Source: CAIKZJ01 sp041675325 (GTDB lineage: Bacteria > Bacteroidota > Ignavibacteria > Tepidaquicellales > Tepidaquicellaceae). From it: 51,581 nt of DNA. The first letter of the stretch is position 1. Each line of letters opens with the position of its first letter. A model generated the notes under the pieces. It did not search any database and was not told the origin of the DNA. It saw nothing but the letters and a program-made list of their open reading frames with translations. Shown here piece after piece: positions 36,854 through 46,334 of this stretch. A program made the translations under genes and the position numbers. Location: the NCBI GenBank assembly GCA_041675325.1, contig JBAYUG010000011.1:1-51581 (forward strand), given 5' to 3'.

Positions 36854-36880
36854 AGCCACTTTATCCCACTTCATCCCACT
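36854..36880 (-). promoter_or_regulatory. MraZ operator: three direct repeats at 10-bp spacing
   Basis: On the minus strand AGTGGGAT, AGTGGGAT and AGTGGCTT occur with CCACT on the plus strand at 36856, 36866 and 36876, an exact 10-bp period. Known MraZ boxes are short direct repeats (TGGGA or AAAGTG cores) with this spacing. They lie directly after the promoter's -7 element, over the predicted start site, a position suited to repression. Confidence 0.8.
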
Positions 36881-36881
36881 A

Positions 36882-36912
36882 CAAAAATACATAAATTAAA
36901 TTTAAAGTCAAA
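36882..36912 (-). promoter_or_regulatory. Promoter of the dcw cluster (TTTG-N19-TATTTTTG)
   Basis: On the minus strand TTTG (36909-36912) is followed by exactly 19 bases and TATTTTTG (36882-36889), a perfect fit to the Bacteroidota TTTG/TAnnTTTG pattern. The same -35 region also reads TTGACT. Transcription should begin near 36875, within the MraZ repeats, with a leader of about 60 bases. Confidence 0.75.
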
Positions 36913-37006
36913 CGGATTTCTTTGGAAAGAAGGTAAAAATTTTAAGTGCTTAGATGAAAGTTGAAAGGAAAGCTAGACAGATTAATTCTATCAGTTATTA
37001 GATAAC

Positions 37007-37032
37007 AAAAAGGGCTGTTTCCAGCCCTTTTT
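37007..37032 (-). terminator. Terminator after rpoC
   Basis: AAAAAGGGCTG (37007-37017) pairs with CAGCCCTTTTT (37022-37032) around a four-base loop, 19 bases after the rpoC stop. It has a T-rich flank on the minus strand and separates the rpo cluster from mraZ. Confidence 0.85.
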
Positions 37033-37050
37033 ATTTATTTTTTCAATATT

Positions 37051-40000
37051 TTACAATTCATATTCTTTTTTAACTTTTTCTGTTTCGTCAACAACTTCAT
37101 TGAATTCCTCCATAGAATGCTTATCTATATGCGAAACTATCAATTCTTTGTATTTCCTTAAACCTGTACCGGCAGGAATAATCTGACCGATAATAACGTT
37201 CTCTTTTAGTCCAAGTAAATAATCGACCTTGCCTTTAATTGCTGCATCAGTCAGTACTCTTGTGGTTTCCTGGAAAGAAGCTGCTGAAATAAAGCTGTCC
37301 GTTGATAAAGAAGTTTGCGTTATACCCAATAATACCGCATCAGCAGTTGCAGGAACTGCATCCCGTGTTTTAATACCGGTTTTATTCTTTTTCTTTAACA
37401 ATGAGTTTAATTCTTTTACAGCTTTTTTTGGTAACAGTTCGCCGGTAGAAACCGCATCACTGTCACCCTTGTCAGATACAACTACCATACCACGAATTTT
37501 TTCATTACCCTCTGCAAATGCATTCTTATGAATAACATCCCCTTCAAGGAATGTTGTGTCGCCGGAACTCGTTACTTTAACTTTCTGGAGCATTTGCCTT
37601 ACGATTACTTCTATGTGCTTATCATTTATTTTAACACCTTGTATTCTGTAAACTTCCTGAATTTCATTAACAAGATATTCCTGAACCTCAGAAACACCTT
37701 TAATTTTCAATATATCAACTGGGTCAAAAGCACCACCCGTCAATGGTTCTCCAGCGGAAACATAATCACCGCTTCTTATAAGGATATGCTTTGAGACTGG
37801 AATTCTGTAATCAATTTTCTTTGATCCATCCTGACTTGATAACAAGACTTCTCTGCTTCCTCTTGATATTTTACCGATTTCAACTTTACCGTCAATCTCA
37901 GCAATTTTTGCCGGGTCAGAAGGACTTCTTGCTTCAAATAATTCTGTAACTCTTGGTAAACCACCAGTAATGTCGCGAGTTTTTCCTGAATCTCTTGGAA
38001 TTTTTGCGATTATTGTTCCTGCTTTTATTTCTTCACCATCCGCAAAAGAAAGGTTGGCTTTTGCAGGTATAAGATAAGAACTTAATACTTTGCCTTTATT
38101 ACTTACGATTTGTAATGTAGGACTCTTTGTTTTATCTTTACTTTCAATGACTGTTTTCTGGAGATTGCCTAAGTCGTCAACTACCAACTCATACTGTTTG
38201 CCTTCTTCAAGGTCATGGTATTTAAGAATTCCGTTATGTTCAGCAACGATTACAGAATTGTACGGGTCCCATTCATAAAGTTTTTGATCTTTTGTAACTT
38301 TTTCGTTGTGTTTAACTTTTAATTTTGAACCATAAGGAACCTGATATTTCGTTAAAATATTCTTTTTGTCGTCAACAATATTAATTACGCCATTTCTGCT
38401 TAATGAAATATGCTGTACATCTGCAGGTGTTATGTATTCAACAATCTTGAAGTTTTCAAAAACCACTTTTCCTTCAAACTTTGAAGTTATTTCTGATTGT
38501 GTTACAATTTTGCTGGCGGTACCACCAATATGAAATGTTCTGAGAGTTAACTGTGTTCCGGGTTCACCGATAGACTGTGCAGCAATAATTCCAACTGCTT
38601 CACCAACATTAACCATCTTTCCAGTTGATAAATCCCTACCGTAACATTTAGTACAGACACCACGTTTTGATTCACAGGTTAAAACCGAACGAATTTCAAC
38701 ACCTGTTATAGGTAACTCAGAAATAATTTTCACTTTATCTTCATCAATCTCATCACCTGTTTTTACTATAATCGCTTTCGTTAATGGATTTACAACATCA
38801 TGAGTAGAAACTCTTCCAAGGATACGCTCAGCAAGAGGTTCCTTTACATCTTCACCCTCTTTTAATGCTTCAGTATAAACTCCTCTAATCGTTCCACAAT
38901 CTTTTTCTGTAATTATTACATCCTGAGCCACATCAACAAGTCTTCTTGTAAGATATCCCGCATCTGCAGTTTTTAATGCTGTATCAGCCAAACCTTTTCT
39001 TGCACCGTGAGTAGATATAAAGTACTCGAGAATTGACAATCCCTCTTTGAAATTTGCAATAATCGGATTTTCAATAATTTCTCCTGCTTGACCTGTAAGA
39101 GACTTCTGCGGCTTCTGCATAAGTCCCCTCATACCGGCAAGCTGACTCACCTGCTCAGCAGAACCTCTTGCACCCGAATCAATCATCATGTGCAGTGAGT
39201 TAAATCCTTTTTTTGATTTGCGAAGATTATCCATAAGATCATTCTTAACTTGGTCGCGAACGTGAGTCCAGTTATCGATAACCTTATTGTATCTTTCATT
39301 TTCAGAAATAATACCTCTTGATTTTTGCTTTTCAATAGAATCTACTTTTGCTAATGCTTCCTCAATAATTCTTTTCTTTGTGCTCGGAACTTCAATATCA
39401 TCAATGTTAACAGATAAACCACCTTCTGTTGCATGCTTAAAACCTAGTTCTTTAAGTTTGTCTAAGAATATTGCAGTTTTCTGATTTCCAACTTTTCTGT
39501 AAATCATTCCGATTATCGAAATGATTTTCTTCTTTCTCAATAATTCATTAATGAAAGGAATTTCTTCGGGTACTATCTCATTAAAAATAACACGACCCGC
39601 TGTAGTTTCTATTATTTCTCCCTTAATTCTTATCTTAATCCTTGCATGAATACTAACTACTTTATTATTTATTGCAACGATTAATTCCCGAGGAGAAGAA
39701 AATATTTTTCCTTCTCCTTTATCGCCCTTAAGTTCTTTAGTCAGATAATAGCATCCAAGTACCAATTCCTGATTAGGAACAATAATCGGATTACCATTCT
39801 GAGGCGAAAGAATATTATGAGTAGATAACATCAGAATTGTTGCCTCGAGTTGTGCATCATAAGATAAAGGAACGTGAACAGCCATCTGGTCACCATCAAA
39901 GTCGGCGTTGAATGCTGTACAGACGAAAGGATGCAGCGTAATCGCTTTTCCTTCAATAAGTACGGGCTGAAATGCCTGAATACTTAATCTGTGAAGTGTT

Positions 40001-41307
40001 GGTGCTCTGTTAAGCATAACAGGATGTCCGTCAATGACGTTCTCAAGAATATCCCAAACCTCAGGCGTCCTTTTATCTATGAGTTTCTTAGCACTTTTTA
40101 CGGTTTTTACATAGTCCCTGTCTATAAGCCTTCTAATAACAAATGGCTTAAACAACTCAAGTGCCATGTCCTTAGGAATGCCACACTGATGCAACTTTAA
40201 CTCAGGACCAACAACAATTACGGAACGACCTGAATAGTCAACTCTTTTGCCTAATAAATTCTGACGGAATCTTCCCTGCTTGCCTTTAAGAATATCTGAC
40301 AAGGATTTTAATGCTCTGTTTTCAGCTCTAACAGCCGTGACCCTTCTCGAATTATCAAGCAATGCATCAACAGCTTCCTGAAGCATCCTTTTTTCATTTC
40401 TTAAAATAACTTCAGGTGCTTTTATATCTATTAATCTTTTTAATCTGTTGTTTCTTATTATTACTCTTCTGTACAAATCATTCAGATCACTAGTAGCAAA
40501 CCTGCCGCCTTCTAAAGGCACCAATGGCCTTAATTCCGGAGGAATTACTGGAATAACATCAAACACCATCCACTCAGGTTTGTTTGGTTTACCATCCGGT
40601 TTTAGTTTAAATGATTCAAGAACTCTTAACCTCTTAATATTTTCAGCTTTTTTCACTGCTGAGGGTTCATCTTGTAATTCAGCACGAAGTCTAGATACTT
40701 CTTCATTGATTACTACCCTTCTCAACATTTCCTTTACAGCTTTACCGCCTTGATCAACTAAAAATTTACTTTTATCATCGTCATCAAGAAACTGATTATC
40801 CTCAGGCATTTTTGCTAATTCTTCTAAATAATCCTCTTCCGTTATCAATTCATTTTTCTTGAACCTTGACTTACCGGGATTTATTACAACGTATGATTCA
40901 TAATATATAATCTTCTCCAGATCTTTTGAAGTTATACCCAACACATATCCTATCTTAGAAGGTAATGACCTGAAATACCAAATATGTACTACGGGTACAC
41001 ATAAAGAAATATGCCCCATTCTTTCTCTTCGGACATTTTTCATGTTTATTTCAACACCGCATCTGTCACACACTATACCTTTGTATCTTATGCCTCTGTA
41101 TTTACCGCAGTGACATTCCCAGTCTTTTACAGGACCGAAAATCTTTTCACAGAATAAACCATCCTTGTCAGGTTTAAAAGTTCTGTAATTTATGGTTTCA
41201 GGTTTAGTAACTTCACCATAAGAATTTGATATTATTGTATCCGTAGAAGCAACGTTTATCGTTATTTTTGAAAAGCGTTTCCTCTTTTGTTCGGTTTTAA
41301 TTGGCAT
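37051..41307 (-). CDS. rpoC: RNA polymerase beta' subunit
   Basis: Catalytic subunit of RNA polymerase, 1418 residues, full length for this phylum group. The N-terminal zinc site is Cys65, Cys67, Cys80 and Cys83 (CHCGKY, CDRCGVE). The magnesium-binding NADFDGD lies near residue 460, with the HRLSIQAFQP segment before it, and the second zinc site CESKRGVCTKCYG is near residue 875. It ends in an acidic, lysine-rich tail. It follows rpoB by 36 bases and closes the operon at a hairpin terminator. Confidence 0.98.
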   Translation of the reverse strand: MPIKTEQKRKRFSKITINVASTDTIISNSYGEVTKPETINYRTFKPDKDGLFCEKIFGPVKDWECHCGKYRGIRYKGIVCDRCGVEINMKNVRRERMGHISLCVPVVHIWYFRSLPSKIGYVLGITSKDLEKIIYYESYVVINPGKSRFKKNELITEEDYLEELAKMPEDNQFLDDDDKSKFLVDQGGKAVKEMLRRVVINEEVSRLRAELQDEPSAVKKAENIKRLRVLESFKLKPDGKPNKPEWMVFDVIPVIPPELRPLVPLEGGRFATSDLNDLYRRVIIRNNRLKRLIDIKAPEVILRNEKRMLQEAVDALLDNSRRVTAVRAENRALKSLSDILKGKQGRFRQNLLGKRVDYSGRSVIVVGPELKLHQCGIPKDMALELFKPFVIRRLIDRDYVKTVKSAKKLIDKRTPEVWDILENVIDGHPVMLNRAPTLHRLSIQAFQPVLIEGKAITLHPFVCTAFNADFDGDQMAVHVPLSYDAQLEATILMLSTHNILSPQNGNPIIVPNQELVLGCYYLTKELKGDKGEGKIFSSPRELIVAINNKVVSIHARIKIRIKGEIIETTAGRVIFNEIVPEEIPFINELLRKKKIISIIGMIYRKVGNQKTAIFLDKLKELGFKHATEGGLSVNIDDIEVPSTKKRIIEEALAKVDSIEKQKSRGIISENERYNKVIDNWTHVRDQVKNDLMDNLRKSKKGFNSLHMMIDSGARGSAEQVSQLAGMRGLMQKPQKSLTGQAGEIIENPIIANFKEGLSILEYFISTHGARKGLADTALKTADAGYLTRRLVDVAQDVIITEKDCGTIRGVYTEALKEGEDVKEPLAERILGRVSTHDVVNPLTKAIIVKTGDEIDEDKVKIISELPITGVEIRSVLTCESKRGVCTKCYGRDLSTGKMVNVGEAVGIIAAQSIGEPGTQLTLRTFHIGGTASKIVTQSEITSKFEGKVVFENFKIVEYITPADVQHISLSRNGVINIVDDKKNILTKYQVPYGSKLKVKHNEKVTKDQKLYEWDPYNSVIVAEHNGILKYHDLEEGKQYELVVDDLGNLQKTVIESKDKTKSPTLQIVSNKGKVLSSYLIPAKANLSFADGEEIKAGTIIAKIPRDSGKTRDITGGLPRVTELFEARSPSDPAKIAEIDGKVEIGKISRGSREVLLSSQDGSKKIDYRIPVSKHILIRSGDYVSAGEPLTGGAFDPVDILKIKGVSEVQEYLVNEIQEVYRIQGVKINDKHIEVIVRQMLQKVKVTSSGDTTFLEGDVIHKNAFAEGNEKIRGMVVVSDKGDSDAVSTGELLPKKAVKELNSLLKKKNKTGIKTRDAVPATADAVLLGITQTSLSTDSFISAASFQETTRVLTDAAIKGKVDYLLGLKENVIIGQIIPAGTGLRKYKELIVSHIDKHSMEEFNEVVDETEKVKKEYEL

Positions 41308-41343
41308 ATATTTAAGTAAATTTAATTTCTTTTATTGTTTGAA

Positions 41344-44300
41344 TTAATCAATATTAATATCCAGACCAAGTCCCTGCAATTCTTTCATTATTACGTTGAA
41401 AGCTTCAGGTATATTAGGTTCTGGGAGGTTTTCACCTTTAATAATTGCTTCGTATACTTTGCTTCTACCTATAACATCATCACTCTTTACGGTTAGCATT
41501 TCCCTTAAAATATGAGAAGCTCCGTAACCTTGTAATGCCCAGCACTCCATCTCTCCGAATCTCTGTCCGCCGAACTGTGCTTTACCACCAAGCGGCTGTT
41601 GTGTAATCAGTGAATACGGACCGATTGAACGTGCATGGATCTTGTCATCAACAAGATGTGATAGCTTTAACATATAAATATATCCTATAGTAACCTGCTG
41701 ATCAAACTTGATGCCTGTCATTCCATCGTATAAATCAGACCTTGAATTATTAGGCAAACCCGTTTGTTCTAATCCTTTTATTATTTCTTCTACAGATGCA
41801 CCGTCAAATATTGGTGTCGCAAATTTTACTCCATTTAGTTTTCCGACCCAGCCCAGTGCAGTTTCGTACAACTGACCGAGGTTCATTCTGGAAGGAACAC
41901 CAAGAGGATTCAATACTATATCGATCGGTCTGCCATCAGGCATAAAAGGCATATCTTCAGGCGGCACTATTTTCGCAACAACACCTTTATTTCCGTGCCT
42001 TCCCGCCATTTTATCACCTACCGATAACTTTCTCTTCTTTGCAACATAAACTTTTGCAAGTTTAACTACACCGTTTGGTAGTTCATCTCCTAAAGTGACT
42101 TTAACTTTAAGCCTTTTGTACTTTTCTTCAACCTCAACATACTTGTACTGATAATTCTTAAAAATATCAATTATCATTGAGTTAGCTCTCTTACTGTTTG
42201 ACCAATCACTTTCTGTGTCAAGATCTCTTAAATCAATGTTATCATTAGTTAAAAGGTTTGTGAATGTTTCCCTTTTAAATGAATAATTTCTTCTAATTAT
42301 AATATTACCTTTTTTATCTCTGATACCTTCAGAATCTTTTCCATCCAGCAGTATACCGAGTTTTTCAGCGAGCTTTAAGTTAAGTTCTTTAATATCTTTC
42401 TTTCTCTCAGATTCATATTTATCAATTCTTTTCTTTTCTTCTCTTTTGCCGTCTGAATCTTTGGTTTTTCTTGAGAATAATTTTCTGTTTATAATAATTC
42501 CCTTCAATCCCGGGGGAGCTTTTAAAGATGCGTCTTTAACATCACCTGCCTTATCTCCGAATATAGCTCTTAAAAGTTTTTCTTCAGGTGTAGGTTCAGT
42601 CTCTCCTTTAGGAGTTACTTTACCAATAAGTATATCACCTTCTTTTACTTCAGCTCCTATTCTTACAATTCCGTTCTCATCAAGGTCCTTTGTAGCTTCT
42701 TCGCTTACATTTGGAATTTCTTTAGTTAATTCTTCTTCACCTCTTTTTGTATCCCTTACTTCGAGACTGAATTCTTCGATATGAACAGACGTGAATATAT
42801 CTTTTGATACTACTTTTTCACTTATAACGATGGCATCCTCAAAATTATATCCTCTCCAGGGCATGAATGCTACGAGGATATTTCTGCCAAGAGCCAATTC
42901 TCCATTTTCAGTCGAAGAACCATCGGCAAGTATATCGCCTTTTTTAACTCGTTGACCTTCTTTTACTATAGGTCTCTGGTTTATTGAAGTATCCTGATTT
43001 GTTCTTAAGAATTTAACCAGTTTATATACAACTGTTCTCTTATCTTCAAAACTTAACAAACTTTCTTCTGAATCTTCTCTAATATTATATTTCACTACAA
43101 TTTTATCGGATGACACATACTCAATAATACCATCAGCTTCAGCAACAATCATTGAACGAGAGTCACGTGCAACTATTTCTTCAAATCCGGTTCCTACTAT
43201 TGGAGACTGAGGTCTTAACAATGGTACTGCCTGACGCTGCATATTGCTTCCCATCAGTGCTCTGTTAGCATCGTCATGTTCCAAAAACGGAATTAATGCC
43301 GCAGCAGCACTTACAATCTGGTTTGTTGCAACATCCATATAGTCAACGTTTTTTCCTTCTTCTAACGGGAAATCACCTTTAAATCTTGATTTAACTTTCT
43401 TATTTACAAAATTCCCTTTAGCATCTAAAAGTTCGTTAGCTTGTGCAATTTTGTAATCATCTTCTATATCCGCAGATATAAACTCAATATCTGTAGATAC
43501 TTTTCCATCATCAACTTTTCTGTAAGGTGTTTCAATGAATCCAAGTTCATTAACCCTTGAGTGAATACATAATGAAGATATAAGACCGATATTCGGACCT
43601 TCTGGCGTTTCTATCGGACATAATCTTCCGTAATGTGTATAATGCACGTCTCTTACTTCAAAACCAGCTCTTTCTCTGGAAAGCCCGCCGGGTCCGAGAG
43701 CAGAAATTCTTCTCTTGTGTGTCATCTCGGACAAAGGATTAGTCTGATCCATAAACTGTGAAAGCTGACTCGTTCCGAAGAAAGAAGATAAAGCACTCGT
43801 TATAGGTCTTGAACTTACCAGTCTTAATGGAGTCAAATTTTCTTCGTCATGGATACTCATCTTTTCTCTTATTGTTCTAATCATCCTTGAAAGACCAAGC
43901 CCGAACTGCTGAGACAATTGTTCATTAACAGTACGTACTCTGCGGTTTCCTAAATGGTCTATATCATCAACTTCTTTTTTCCGGTCAACAAGATCCCGTA
44001 TATATTCAATAATTCTCTTAATATCTTCTAACGTAAGAATCGTTGTATTCTCATCAATGTTAAGGTCAAGTTTTCTGTTTATTTTATAACGACCCACTTC
44101 ACCTAAATCATATTTTTTAGGATTAAAGAATTGCTTTTCAATATAACTCTTAGCACTTTCTCCTTCTGCATCCGCAATCAGTTGTGCAGCTTTCTTTTCT
44201 TTCGCCGTCATCGGCACAGCCGGGCTTTCAGTTGATTCTTCTTCTTCGTCTTCAATTATAGTATTGAATATAACCCTTTCACCGTCTGTACAGTCAGCTT

Positions 44301-45180
44301 TAAGTAATTTAAGAGATTTCAGTTTACCGTTTAAAATGGAGATTAAATGTTCCTCGGTTAAAATAGTACCGGTTTCAATTCCAAATTCTTCACCGGTATT
44401 TTTATCAATTACAGGCTCAACAGTTATCCTGCCAACAAAGTCAAGATATGATCTGTCGTTAATCGTTACTTCTTCCATAAGGTTGAACAGTTCCATCATC
44501 TTAACCTTGTCATTTATAGATAAAGCTCTTAACAAAGTTGAGAAATAGAATTTTTTCTTTCTATCAACATATGCATAAAGAAGGTCATTAATATCCGTTG
44601 TAAATTCTACCCACGAACCTTTATAAGGAATTACGCGAGCTGAAAACAATTCGGTGCCATTAGCATGAGTGGACTCACTGAATACAACCCCTGGAGATCT
44701 ATGAAGCTGGCTTACGATAACACGCTCAGCACCGTTAATGATGAAGCTGCCTCTCGGAGTCATGTAAGGCAACTGTCCTAAGTACACATCCTGTTCAAGG
44801 ACATAATTGTATTCTTTTGCAGCTGAGTTAGGTTTTGTAGATAATCTTAATTTAACCTTAACAGGAACTGAATAAGTCAGTCCTTGTTCCTGACACTCTA
44901 TTATAGTGTAAGGCGGTTTTTCTATAAAATATTCTATAAACTCTAATAATGCAGTTTCCCTAGAATCTGTTATCGGGAAATTGTCCTCAAATACTTTCTG
45001 TAGCCCTATTGGTTTTCTTTTACTTATAGGAATATCTTCCTGTAAGAAATCCTTGTAAGACTGCAGCTGCACGTTAAGGAGATCCGGTGGATCTTTATGA
45101 ATGTCAGATTTTGAAAACGTTAATCTGTTGTTTTTTGCGTTGAGGGGTTTTAAGCCTGATAAAACACCTTTTAATTCCAT
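41344..45180 (-). CDS. rpoB: RNA polymerase beta subunit
   Basis: Forms the catalytic cleft with beta', 1278 residues. The rifampicin-binding cluster reads FFGTSQLSQFMDQTNPLSE followed by MTHKRRISALGPGGL, with the Asp, His and Ser positions of rifampicin-sensitive enzymes retained. Other landmarks are the RLCPIETPEGPNIGLI segment and the C-terminal GGKAQFGGQRFGEMECWALQ. A sequence between about residues 290 and 340 (EDEEEESTESP...) is acidic and low-complexity. It follows rplL after a 112-base gap containing a hairpin. Confidence 0.98.
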   Translation of the reverse strand: MELKGVLSGLKPLNAKNNRLTFSKSDIHKDPPDLLNVQLQSYKDFLQEDIPISKRKPIGLQKVFEDNFPITDSRETALLEFIEYFIEKPPYTIIECQEQGLTYSVPVKVKLRLSTKPNSAAKEYNYVLEQDVYLGQLPYMTPRGSFIINGAERVIVSQLHRSPGVVFSESTHANGTELFSARVIPYKGSWVEFTTDINDLLYAYVDRKKKFYFSTLLRALSINDKVKMMELFNLMEEVTINDRSYLDFVGRITVEPVIDKNTGEEFGIETGTILTEEHLISILNGKLKSLKLLKADCTDGERVIFNTIIEDEEEESTESPAVPMTAKEKKAAQLIADAEGESAKSYIEKQFFNPKKYDLGEVGRYKINRKLDLNIDENTTILTLEDIKRIIEYIRDLVDRKKEVDDIDHLGNRRVRTVNEQLSQQFGLGLSRMIRTIREKMSIHDEENLTPLRLVSSRPITSALSSFFGTSQLSQFMDQTNPLSEMTHKRRISALGPGGLSRERAGFEVRDVHYTHYGRLCPIETPEGPNIGLISSLCIHSRVNELGFIETPYRKVDDGKVSTDIEFISADIEDDYKIAQANELLDAKGNFVNKKVKSRFKGDFPLEEGKNVDYMDVATNQIVSAAAALIPFLEHDDANRALMGSNMQRQAVPLLRPQSPIVGTGFEEIVARDSRSMIVAEADGIIEYVSSDKIVVKYNIREDSEESLLSFEDKRTVVYKLVKFLRTNQDTSINQRPIVKEGQRVKKGDILADGSSTENGELALGRNILVAFMPWRGYNFEDAIVISEKVVSKDIFTSVHIEEFSLEVRDTKRGEEELTKEIPNVSEEATKDLDENGIVRIGAEVKEGDILIGKVTPKGETEPTPEEKLLRAIFGDKAGDVKDASLKAPPGLKGIIINRKLFSRKTKDSDGKREEKKRIDKYESERKKDIKELNLKLAEKLGILLDGKDSEGIRDKKGNIIIRRNYSFKRETFTNLLTNDNIDLRDLDTESDWSNSKRANSMIIDIFKNYQYKYVEVEEKYKRLKVKVTLGDELPNGVVKLAKVYVAKKRKLSVGDKMAGRHGNKGVVAKIVPPEDMPFMPDGRPIDIVLNPLGVPSRMNLGQLYETALGWVGKLNGVKFATPIFDGASVEEIIKGLEQTGLPNNSRSDLYDGMTGIKFDQQVTIGYIYMLKLSHLVDDKIHARSIGPYSLITQQPLGGKAQFGGQRFGEMECWALQGYGASHILREMLTVKSDDVIGRSKVYEAIIKGENLPEPNIPEAFNVIMKELQGLGLDINID

Positions 45181-45231
45181 TTATTTTTAAATTAGATTAT
45201 TTGCGAATATAAATACAATAAAAAGTAATAA

Positions 45232-45261
45232 TGTTTAAGGAAAATTTCTTTTCCTTAAACA
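45232..45261 (-). promoter_or_regulatory. Hairpin between rplL and rpoB, attenuator candidate
   Basis: TGTTTAAGGAAAA (45232-45244) pairs perfectly with TTTTCCTTAAACA (45249-45261) around a four-base loop, about 30 bases after the rplL stop. A short T-rich stretch follows on the minus strand. This is the position of the known partial terminator that lowers rpoBC relative to ribosomal protein output in E. coli. Function here is inferred from place and shape. Confidence 0.6.
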
Positions 45262-45292
45262 CATTACTTTAGATAAATTTTATTTGTGAGAA

Positions 45293-45667
45293 CTACTTAA
45301 TCTCAACTTTTGCGCCAGCTGCTTCCAATTCTGCTTTTAATTTTTCAGCATCAGCTTTAGGCATATTTTCTTTAACAGGTTTCGGTGCACCCTCTACAAG
45401 TGCTTTTGCTTCTGTAAGACCTAAACCCGTTGCTGTTTTTACGGCTTTAATAACTTTAATTTTTTCTGCACCAATTTCAGTTAAGACGACTGTGAATTCA
45501 GTTTTTTCTTCTTCTGCGGCTGCGGTCGGAGCTGCTGCAACACCTGCCATCATAACCGGGGCTGCTGCTGTAACGCCGAATTTATCTTCCAATGCTTTCT
45601 TTAATTCTGAAGCTTCAGTTAAAGTTAAGTTTGAGATTTTTTCTAATAATTCTTCAACTACTGACAT
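45293..45667 (-). CDS. rplL: 50S ribosomal protein L7/L12
   Basis: The multi-copy stalk protein that recruits translation factors, 124 residues. It has an N-terminal dimerisation region, an alanine-rich hinge (about 36-54) and a C-terminal domain with TGLGLTEAKALVEGAPKPVK near 82-101. An AAAGGA lies upstream of the ATG at normal distance, one of the clearer ribosome sites here. It follows rplJ by 45 bases. Confidence 0.98.
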   Translation of the reverse strand: MSVVEELLEKISNLTLTEASELKKALEDKFGVTAAAPVMMAGVAAAPTAAAEEEKTEFTVVLTEIGAEKIKVIKAVKTATGLGLTEAKALVEGAPKPVKENMPKADAEKLKAELEAAGAKVEIK

Positions 45668-45712
45668 TTTCTATTTCCTTTAAATTAAATTTAATTTTTA
45701 AAATTGTTTAAA

Positions 45713-46246
45713 CTAAGCTGCCTTTTTCTTGGCAACTTCCTCAATGATACTTGCAAGGTCTCTGACGACTGCATTAATAGAGCCGACAATACCCGAAACG
45801 GGTGAATCGAGACATGAAAGTATACCTGCGATAAGTTCTTCTTTTGATAACAGAGAAGCAAGTAAATCCATATTTCCGCTGCCGTAGTACTGGCCATCAA
45901 CAATTGCTGATTTGAATTTGGGTTTATCGCTTTTTTCCGTAACTTTTTTAAGAATTTTCGCAGGAGCAACCGGATCATTACCCGAGAAAATTACACCTGT
46001 ATTACCTTTTAAATGATTCTTAATATCATCTGCAAACTGCTTGTAACTATCACTTTCACCTAATGCACGCAAAATGAGAGTGTTCTTTACAACCTTGTAT
46101 TTGATGTCTGCCTTGTAGAATTCACCGCGGAGTTTGTCATCATCCGCCACAGTCAATCCGGCAAAATCGATAAAATATAATGCTGGCGAATTGTTCATCA
46201 AGTCTTTTACTTCAGCAATGACCTCATTCTTTTTAATTTTTTCCAT
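45713..46246 (-). CDS. rplJ: 50S ribosomal protein L10
   Basis: The stalk base protein that carries L7/L12 dimers, 177 residues. It has the N-terminal rRNA-binding domain (KKNEVIAEVKDLMNNSPALYF, about 5-25, shown here by its start VIAEVKDL), YKVVKNTLILRAL near residue 50 and a C-terminal helix for L12 binding. L10 with L12 normally represses its own messenger through a leader fold, and a matching structure lies just upstream. Confidence 0.97.
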   Translation of the reverse strand: MEKIKKNEVIAEVKDLMNNSPALYFIDFAGLTVADDDKLRGEFYKADIKYKVVKNTLILRALGESDSYKQFADDIKNHLKGNTGVIFSGNDPVAPAKILKKVTEKSDKPKFKSAIVDGQYYGSGNMDLLASLLSKEELIAGILSCLDSPVSGIVGSINAVVRDLASIIEEVAKKKAA

Positions 46247-46267
46247 ACGAAATTTATATATTTATAA

Positions 46268-46317
46268 AAACATTTGAAGCTGCTCACCGGTTATCACAAT
46301 CCCGGTGATAAATGTTT
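46268..46317 (-). promoter_or_regulatory. L10 leader-like RNA structure before rplJ
   Basis: AAACATTT (46268-46275) pairs with AAATGTTT (46310-46317). Inside, TCACCGG pairs with CCGGTGA, leaving an asymmetric purine-containing internal loop. This is the layout of the L10-L12 autoregulatory leader, and it lies 21-71 bases upstream of rplJ, the normal site. Confidence 0.65.
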
Positions 46318-46334
46318 TGAGTGCGTAAACTTTA

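Noticed and set aside
45691..45978. 95-residue minus-strand frame within rplJ
   Set aside because: Alternative frame of the L10 gene; composition unlike a real protein.
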